Under the pieces are notes generated by a model that had not been told where the DNA came from, searched no databases, and saw only the letters and a list, made by a program, of their open reading frames with translations. Shown here in pieces: positions 60,464 to 64,000 of a stretch of 64,000 nt of DNA. Numbering within the stretch: position 1 is the stretch's first letter; each line of letters starts with the position of its first letter. The stretch spans positions 18,531-82,530 of the IMG/VR virus record IMGVR_UViG_3300020378_001929. One strand, written 5' to 3'. Made by a program: the position numbers and the translations under genes. The DNA is from a virus.

Positions 60464-60628
60464 TCATTCATAGTTTATCAAAGGTGTCGGCGCTTTTTCA
60501 TAAGTTATTTGTTGATATTGTTCATAATTTACACTATTGTGAACCTTAAAGGTTATTTCACCACTCTTTTCGGGGGTATTTGTTAGAGGGAACATCGATA
60601 TCAACGCGCAAAAAAAACAATAAAACAT
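60464..60628 (-). CDS. Small secreted or membrane peptide (54 aa)
   Basis: A short reading frame starting at the ATG at 60626-60628, with GGAG about 6 nt upstream; an ATG four codons earlier has no site. It encodes MFYCFFCALISMFPLTNTPE and a polar tail. Residues 1-15 are hydrophobic with two cysteines, like a short signal or anchor. The tail is neutral, with tyrosines and glutamines. All four isoleucines use AUA. It lies between a likely divergent promoter and phoH. Real translation is plausible but unproven; if real, it could act at the envelope. Confidence 0.5.
   Translation of the reverse strand: MFYCFFCALISMFPLTNTPEKSGEITFKVHNSVNYEQYQQITYEKAPTPLINYE
60542..60554. repeat. Short inverted repeat (6-bp arms)
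   Basis: AACCTT, one spacer base, AAGGTT: a perfect 6-bp inverted repeat, with outer GTG and CAC bases a few positions away giving a partly longer symmetry. It lies inside the small peptide gene near the divergent promoters. It could be an operator or a small hairpin, or chance. No second copy was seen in the promoter gaps examined. Confidence 0.3.
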
Positions 60629-60656
60629 TACAATCTCCATTTTTATTCACTTTTGA

Positions 60657-60685
60657 ATTATAAAAAAAATAATTCTTTTTGTATA
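60657..60685 (-). promoter_or_regulatory. Sigma70-type promoter for the leftward phoH run
   Basis: On the minus strand, TATACA (60680-60685, four of six matches to TTGACA), a 17-nt spacer and a perfect TATAAT (60657-60662). The start of transcription would fall near 60650, upstream of the small peptide, phoH, the metalloprotease and perhaps the sugar island. An A/T-rich spacer is visible. The -35 shares bases with the plus-strand -10 at 60682-60687, so the two divergent promoters could interfere. Confidence 0.5.
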
Positions 60686-60687
60686 CT
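60682..60687 (+). promoter_or_regulatory. Possible -10 element for the plus-strand protease gene
   Basis: TATACT lies 8 nt before the ATG of the lipoprotein protease, inside a TATACTTATT string that recurs in the tilS promoter. No TTGACA-like -35 is visible at 16-18 nt; the expected position reads TATAAA. If used, transcription would begin very near the start codon, leaving almost no leader. The call rests on one hexamer and the repeated string. Confidence 0.3.
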
Positions 60688-60695
60688 TATTTAGT

Positions 60696-61463
60696 ATGAA
60701 CAGAAAAATCCTTTTTTTATTCTCCATTCTTTCCCTAATTTGCGCTTCTTGCTCAATTTCTCAAAAAATAACTAATTTACAAAATCCACCAGTGGATTAT
60801 TTTGTTAAAATTTTTAAAGACTTAGAAGTGACCAGATGTTCAAAAAAAGACAACTCTTGTGAAACTAAAAAGTTTATTTCTACAGGAAGTGGGCTCGTAA
60901 TTAGAATTTCCAGCTTGTTTCAAAATGTAGTTTTGAGTGCTGGACATGTTTGTACAGAAGACGGATTAATCCCAGAAAATGAAAAATATAAGTTTTCTTG
61001 GGTTGAGACAATAAGGGTTTTAGACAGAAATAAAAATTTTCACGATGGGCACGTAATACTTTCCCAACAAGCAAGTGGCAAAGCATCTGATCTATGTTCT
61101 ATATATGTACCCACGCTAGATTATTTTAAATACAAGTCCAACATAAGTATATCCGATTCCAAACCAAAAATTGGGGAAAAAATATATTACATTGGTGCAC
61201 CATTAGGGATTCACCACCCACCAACCGCTTTAATAATTGATGGAATATTTAGTGGAGAAATAGATGAATTTTCCTCATTAACATCACTGAGGGCTGCGCC
61301 GGGGGCAAGTGGCTCGGTGGTATTGTCTAATAGAAATAAAATATATGGAGTTCTTTTTGCTGTGCATCCAAACTTTCAGAGTGCCACAATAATCACAAAT
61401 CACAGTAAAACCAAAGATTTCATACTGAAAACAAAACAAGCACTAATTGCACAGCCTAACTGA
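60696..61463 (+). CDS. Trypsin-like serine protease lipoprotein
   Basis: A 255-residue protein on the plus strand, the only gene in the window so oriented. Residues 1-19 (KILFLFSILSLICASC) form a lipoprotein signal with C19 as the likely lipidated cysteine, though the -3 residue is an unusual Cys. The trypsin-fold triad is visible: H84 in VVLSAGHVC, D132 in ASDLCSIY and S205 in APGASGSVV. It would act at the membrane or in the periplasm. No clear ribosome-binding site precedes the ATG. Its 3' end overlaps the opposing gene's 3' end by 8 nt. The orientation suggests a separately controlled accessory gene. Confidence 0.82.
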   Translation: MNRKILFLFSILSLICASCSISQKITNLQNPPVDYFVKIFKDLEVTRCSKKDNSCETKKFISTGSGLVIRISSLFQNVVLSAGHVCTEDGLIPENEKYKFSWVETIRVLDRNKNFHDGHVILSQQASGKASDLCSIYVPTLDYFKYKSNISISDSKPKIGEKIYYIGAPLGIHHPPTALIIDGIFSGEIDEFSSLTSLRAAPGASGSVVLSNRNKIYGVLFAVHPNFQSATIITNHSKTKDFILKTKQALIAQPN

Positions 61464-61767
61464 TTGGGCTATACTTTACATAAACCTTGTACAAGAAACT
61501 GATACCGTCAATGGCGGCGCCGGGTGGGGCAGCTGTTGCTGTAAAATACACATTTTCGACTTGATCATGTTCCATGATGTTTATTAATAGATCTAGTGAC
61601 ATTATATTCACTGTAAACCTGTAAACTCCGGGTCCAAATTTAGCATGTGGAAAGGGCATGTGATTTGTGCATTTTATAAATTTCTCTTTATTGAAAAAAG
61701 GTTCCAATATTTCTAGAGATTGTTCCTCTGTTACATGCTTTACTGTTTTCTTTCTTCTTGTCGCCAT
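61456..61767 (-). CDS. Small protein of unknown function (103 aa)
   Basis: A 103-residue protein with a basic N-terminus (MATRRKKTVKHVTEEQSLEI) and a beta-type core (FGPGVYRFTVNIMSLDLLIN, then VYFTATAAPP). It has no membrane segment or catalytic motif. A GAGG site precedes the ATG. The stop codon lies inside the end of the opposing plus-strand protease gene. It follows clpP by 7 nt and is the last gene of the tilS-tRNA-clpP run. I do not recognise the family. Confidence 0.65.
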   Translation of the reverse strand: MATRRKKTVKHVTEEQSLEILEPFFNKEKFIKCTNHMPFPHAKFGPGVYRFTVNIMSLDLLINIMEHDQVENVYFTATAAPPGAAIDGISFLYKVYVKYSPIS

Positions 61768-61774
61768 AATAACC

Positions 61775-62428
61775 TCAAATCAACTCATCTACTAGACCAT
61801 ATTCCAAACACTTTTCAGCTTCCCACCAAAGGTCATGCTTTAAAATGTTGTCAAGTTCTTCTTGTGGAATTTTTGTATGTTGTCTATAAATATTCTTTAT
61901 TTTATTCATAAGCATCTCTGAATTTTGCATATCGTCTTGCATTTCTTGAAACTTTCCCCACATTAACCCAGAAAGCTGATGTATCAGCATACAAGAATTT
62001 TTGTGCATATAGCGCCTGGATCCTACAATCGACATCAAAGTGGCAGCTGATGCTGCGCATCCGTCAATAATAGTGTGAACTGGGATTTTAGAGTTCTTTA
62101 TATAATCTACTGCTGACAAACCTGCAAAGACTGATCCACCGTAACTATTGATATGTAATTTAATCGGGGGTGGATCATATTCTAGGGGGGTAGATTTCGA
62201 AATCATATTAAAATTAAGATTAAAAATTCCCTTATTTAATCTCAGTATTTTTGGTCGGGTCACACCCGAATAGAAGTATATTCTATTATGACTAAAGTCA
62301 ACTGCGTTATTATCAGTAGAAGAATGCCCTCTTGATTCCCTAGTAAATTCATGGGGAGTAATCGCGGCGCGTTCCGACTCTGGTGCATCCGAGTCTTCTT
62401 CCTTTGATCCCCAAAATAAATCTCTCAT
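61775..62428 (-). CDS. clpP: ClpP-type serine protease
   Basis: A 217-residue ClpP-like protease. The triad appears as S127 in DGCAASAATLM, H150 in CMLIHQLSG and D199 in LKHDLWWEA. LHINSYGGSVFAGLSAVDYI is the family's oxyanion and substrate segment. The N-terminus (about 50 residues) is charged and longer than in host ClpP. The ATG at 62426-62428 has AGAGGA upstream; an earlier GTG start would lie within the tRNA and is rejected. It may mature capsid or other phage proteins or redirect host proteolysis. It lies 19 nt downstream of the tRNA. Confidence 0.9.
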   Translation of the reverse strand: MRDLFWGSKEEDSDAPESERAAITPHEFTRESRGHSSTDNNAVDFSHNRIYFYSGVTRPKILRLNKGIFNLNFNMISKSTPLEYDPPPIKLHINSYGGSVFAGLSAVDYIKNSKIPVHTIIDGCAASAATLMSIVGSRRYMHKNSCMLIHQLSGLMWGKFQEMQDDMQNSEMLMNKIKNIYRQHTKIPQEELDNILKHDLWWEAEKCLEYGLVDELI

Positions 62429-62447
62429 ATTTTTCCTCTTTAATATT

Positions 62448-62524
62448 TGGTGGACCCCCACGGACTTGAACCGTGAACCTGCCGGTTATGAGCCGGATGC
62501 TCTAACCTATTGAGCTAGAGGTCC
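62448..62524 (-). tRNA. tRNA with anticodon CAU, probably tRNA-Ile2 (lysidine-type)
   Basis: A 77-nt cloverleaf with encoded CCA. Acceptor stem GGACCTC pairs with GGGGTCC (one U-G); the D stem is GCTC/GAGC; the anticodon loop is CTCATAA with anticodon CAU; the T stem is CACGG/CCGTG with TTCAAGT. C4-G69 and C5-G68, which E. coli TilS uses to tell tRNA-Ile2 from tRNA-Met, are both present, and position 27-43 is a T-C mismatch where E. coli tRNA-Ile2 also has a non-pair. The tilS gene is immediately upstream. It would read AUA after lysidine is added. tRNA-Met is the alternative. Confidence 0.8.
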
Positions 62525-62544
62525 ATAATGGTTCTATTTTACAA

Positions 62545-63150
62545 CTATTTTACATAAAGTTCAAGTACTTTTTTTCTAATTGTTTTCCTAATTCCGGGAT
62601 TCACCTTCAAGACTTGAGGAACAATGTTTAACCTTACGTGATTTCTCATAAAATTTGTATGCTGGTTGGAGGGGTCCTCTATCCATGATATGTTTTTATT
62701 GGCAGCATACTTTTTGATACTTGATTTTTCTGTCAAAAGAAAAGGTCTATAAACGTCAGTGCATCTTCGAAATGGTATAATTTTTGCGGTCCCATGGAAA
62801 CTAGACATTAACCAAGTCTCAACGCAATCATCTAAATGGTGGCAAGTAATCGTATAATTGCTATCTAAACTATTAAGAAACGAGTACCTTTCATCTCTCC
62901 AAAACTCCTCTAAAGATCTCTTTCCTTTAAAATTTTTCACTTTTCCAATATGAAGATTTAACTTATGCTCTTCCGCGTACTGTTCTACAAAAAGTTGTGA
63001 CTTTCTTGCGTGTGCTGTATCGTGGTTAAAATAAGCTAATTCTATTTTTCTTTTACCTTGCATTAAAAAATGGGTAAAAACCATAGAATCGATTCCGCCA
63101 GAACAAGCAATGGTTACTTTGCGGGGAATTTTACCAATTATCCTAATCAT
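62545..63150 (-). CDS. tilS: tRNA-Ile-lysidine synthase, short form (TilS)
   Basis: A 201-residue PP-loop ATPase. The adenylation loop is TIACSGGIDSMV (S17-S22). TilS-type segments are TCHHLDDCVETWLM at about 102-115, IPFRRCTDVYRPFL, ISWIEDPSNQ and MRNHVRLNIVPQV. It changes C34 of tRNA-Ile(CAU) to lysidine so it reads AUA and takes isoleucine. Most bacterial TilS are 300-430 aa with C-terminal domains; this one keeps only the N-terminal catalytic part, which might suffice for a fixed partner tRNA. It directly precedes that tRNA, separated by 20 nt. Confidence 0.87.
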   Translation of the reverse strand: MIRIIGKIPRKVTIACSGGIDSMVFTHFLMQGKRKIELAYFNHDTAHARKSQLFVEQYAEEHKLNLHIGKVKNFKGKRSLEEFWRDERYSFLNSLDSNYTITCHHLDDCVETWLMSSFHGTAKIIPFRRCTDVYRPFLLTEKSSIKKYAANKNISWIEDPSNQHTNFMRNHVRLNIVPQVLKVNPGIRKTIRKKVLELYVK

Positions 63151-63156
63151 GCAATA

Positions 63157-63185
63157 AGTATAAACTAGTGCAATTTATTTGTCAA
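63157..63185 (-). promoter_or_regulatory. Near-consensus sigma70 promoter for tilS-tRNA-clpP
   Basis: On the minus strand, a perfect TTGACA (63180-63185), a 17-nt spacer and TATACT (63157-63162, one mismatch to TATAAT). The predicted transcription start falls at or within a base or two of the tilS ATG at 63150, so the mRNA would be leaderless or nearly so. It needs no phage factor, consistent with early expression. This is the best promoter match in the window. Confidence 0.75.
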
Positions 63186-63192
63186 GGAAAAA

Positions 63193-63747
63193 CTACCATT
63201 TTCTACAAGACCAATATCTTGCTTTCCATTTTGGTCCAGGGGATTTACAGTTGTGCCTTGCTCTGAATGATTTTCTTCTTTTGGGATTAGATTTTTTAAT
63301 TCTCATATTTTTATCGCCAAAGTTAACTTTGACAACATTTCCCTTCGCATTTTTTACATACACTTTAAATTTTTTAACGTCGCCCTGCATAGGCTTATTT
63401 AGCGTTACTTTACGACCGCGGTATTCGGCTTCGGGAATCAAATCTGGACACCCACATGACGCGTCTGATAATATCTCATACAAACATTGAGGACACGGAG
63501 TTTCAGAATTTTCATCAATTGCGTCCTGCAAAGCTTCATAGAGATTTTGAAACTCGTCTACAATTGCGTAGTCTTCCGTGTCAATCAATTCTTTTAAGTT
63601 TTCGTTAATACTTTCTTCTGGTAGATTATCTTTTATAAACTGATCCAGCAAATCTTTTGGTATTCTTGAAACTAGGGCTCCGAGTTGCGTGTCTGACAAC
63701 TCAACTTCAGTGTCTGCTTCTTCTATGAAAATTCTGTATTTTTCCAT
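63193..63747 (-). CDS. Unknown cysteine-containing basic-tail protein (184 aa)
   Basis: A 184-residue protein. The acidic N-terminal half is helical (LKELIDTEDYAIVDEFQNLY). A possible metal knuckle follows, with C85 and C88 (PCPQC) and C98 and C100 (CGC). The C-terminal 70 residues are basic and end KRRKSFRARHNCKSPGPKWK and RYWSCRKW, with H165, C167 and C181 possibly forming a second site. I recall this tail in several uncharacterised phage proteins but cannot check. Nucleic acid or capsid contact would fit. The tilS promoter lies in the 42-nt gap after it. Confidence 0.65.
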   Translation of the reverse strand: MEKYRIFIEEADTEVELSDTQLGALVSRIPKDLLDQFIKDNLPEESINENLKELIDTEDYAIVDEFQNLYEALQDAIDENSETPCPQCLYEILSDASCGCPDLIPEAEYRGRKVTLNKPMQGDVKKFKVYVKNAKGNVVKVNFGDKNMRIKKSNPKRRKSFRARHNCKSPGPKWKARYWSCRKW

Positions 63748-63792
63748 TATTTTTATCTCTCTTTTTTACTTATTGTTATTGTTATAATAATC

Positions 63793-63993
63793 TTACGCTA
63801 CTTCTCCACGCTTGGATGGGTCTTTTTCAGACATTCCAACCATAGATTTCAACTTTTCGTCATTACCATCGGTGGTCAATGGAATGCCTGCTTTAATTGC
63901 TTTACTTACTGCGTCTCTTAATTGATCGCCAGTTAAGACGTACTTAATCCCGCGATTTAGGCTACCTTTCATATCCCTATCGATTTGAGCCAT
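63793..63993 (-). CDS. Small protein of unknown function (66 aa)
   Basis: A 66-residue protein that starts MAQIDRDMKGSLNRGIKYVL, mostly helical and charged, ending SEKDPSKRGEVA. It carries no motif I recognise. The ATG is preceded by AGAGATT. It lies 45 nt upstream of the 184-aa gene. The right edge of the window begins 7 nt beyond its start, so its upstream neighbour is not visible. Confidence 0.6.
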   Translation of the reverse strand: MAQIDRDMKGSLNRGIKYVLTGDQLRDAVSKAIKAGIPLTTDGNDEKLKSMVGMSEKDPSKRGEVA

Positions 63994-64000
63994 AATCTCT

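Noticed and set aside
62429-62461. Upstream GTG start for clpP
   Set aside because: The extension would translate the 3' end of the tRNA. The ATG at 62428 has a good AGAGGA site.
62448-62524. Elongator tRNA-Met as the identity of the CAU tRNA
   Set aside because: C4-G69 and C5-G68 plus the neighbouring tilS favour tRNA-Ile2; the Met reading is kept only as an alternative.

Overview
The window is one continuous piece of a tailed-phage genome, most likely a large T4-related myovirus. The evidence is a run of T4-type virion and regulatory proteins: a gp25-like and a gp6-like baseplate wedge protein and a gp55-like late sigma factor. Around them are genes typical of large (especially marine) phages: PIN-PhoH, ClpP, a tRNA gene and two virion proteins of nearly 4000 residues each. 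Coding density is very high, with 1-17 nt overlaps and gaps mostly under 50 nt. Every gene but one lies on the minus strand. The base composition looks AT-rich, and TTG or GTG starts are common. I cannot name the host; the surface-glycan genes point to a Gram-negative bacterium, but that is inference.

Layout, left to right (transcription runs right to left). 1-40.9 kb is a virion and tail module: a truncated structural gene at the left edge, two 351-aa structural proteins, 1114-, 1088- and 297-aa structural proteins, a 3949-aa protein with LamG-like domains, a 611-aa DNRLRE-like protein, the gp6-like and gp25-like wedge proteins, a 3992-aa giant, a 488-aa possible hub or spike protein and two small unknowns. 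40.9-42.4 kb carries the gp55-like sigma factor, a small membrane protein, a zinc ribbon and a short acidic protein. 42.4-57.3 kb is a sixteen-gene sugar island: two GT4 glycosyltransferases, a PseB-like dehydratase, a PseC-like aminotransferase, an N-formyltransferase, two NeuB-type synthases, three CMP-sugar synthetase-like enzymes, a cupin, a carbamoyltransferase, an HpcH-type aldolase, a HAD phosphatase and MptE/DUF115 (Maf-like) domains in three proteins. 57.3-60.6 kb holds a Cas4/AddB-like Fe-S nuclease, an unknown protein, an HExxH metalloprotease, PIN-PhoH and a small secreted-type peptide. 60.7-61.5 kb is the single plus-strand gene, a trypsin-like lipoprotein. 61.5-64 kb holds a small unknown protein, ClpP, a tRNA with anticodon CAU, a short TilS, and two small proteins.

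How the genes fit together. The sugar island reads as a route to a CMP-activated nonulosonic acid (pseudaminic/legionaminic type), possibly N-formylated, with Maf-like domains and GT4 enzymes as candidate transferases onto a virion protein or the host surface. The tilS-tRNA-clpP cassette sits behind a near-consensus sigma70 promoter. Its tRNA carries the acceptor-stem pairs that E. coli TilS uses to recognise tRNA-Ile2, so the phage appears to bring both the AUA-reading tRNA and its modifying enzyme. These two systems are the most interesting content. The giant virion proteins, which take up about 24 kb, come third.
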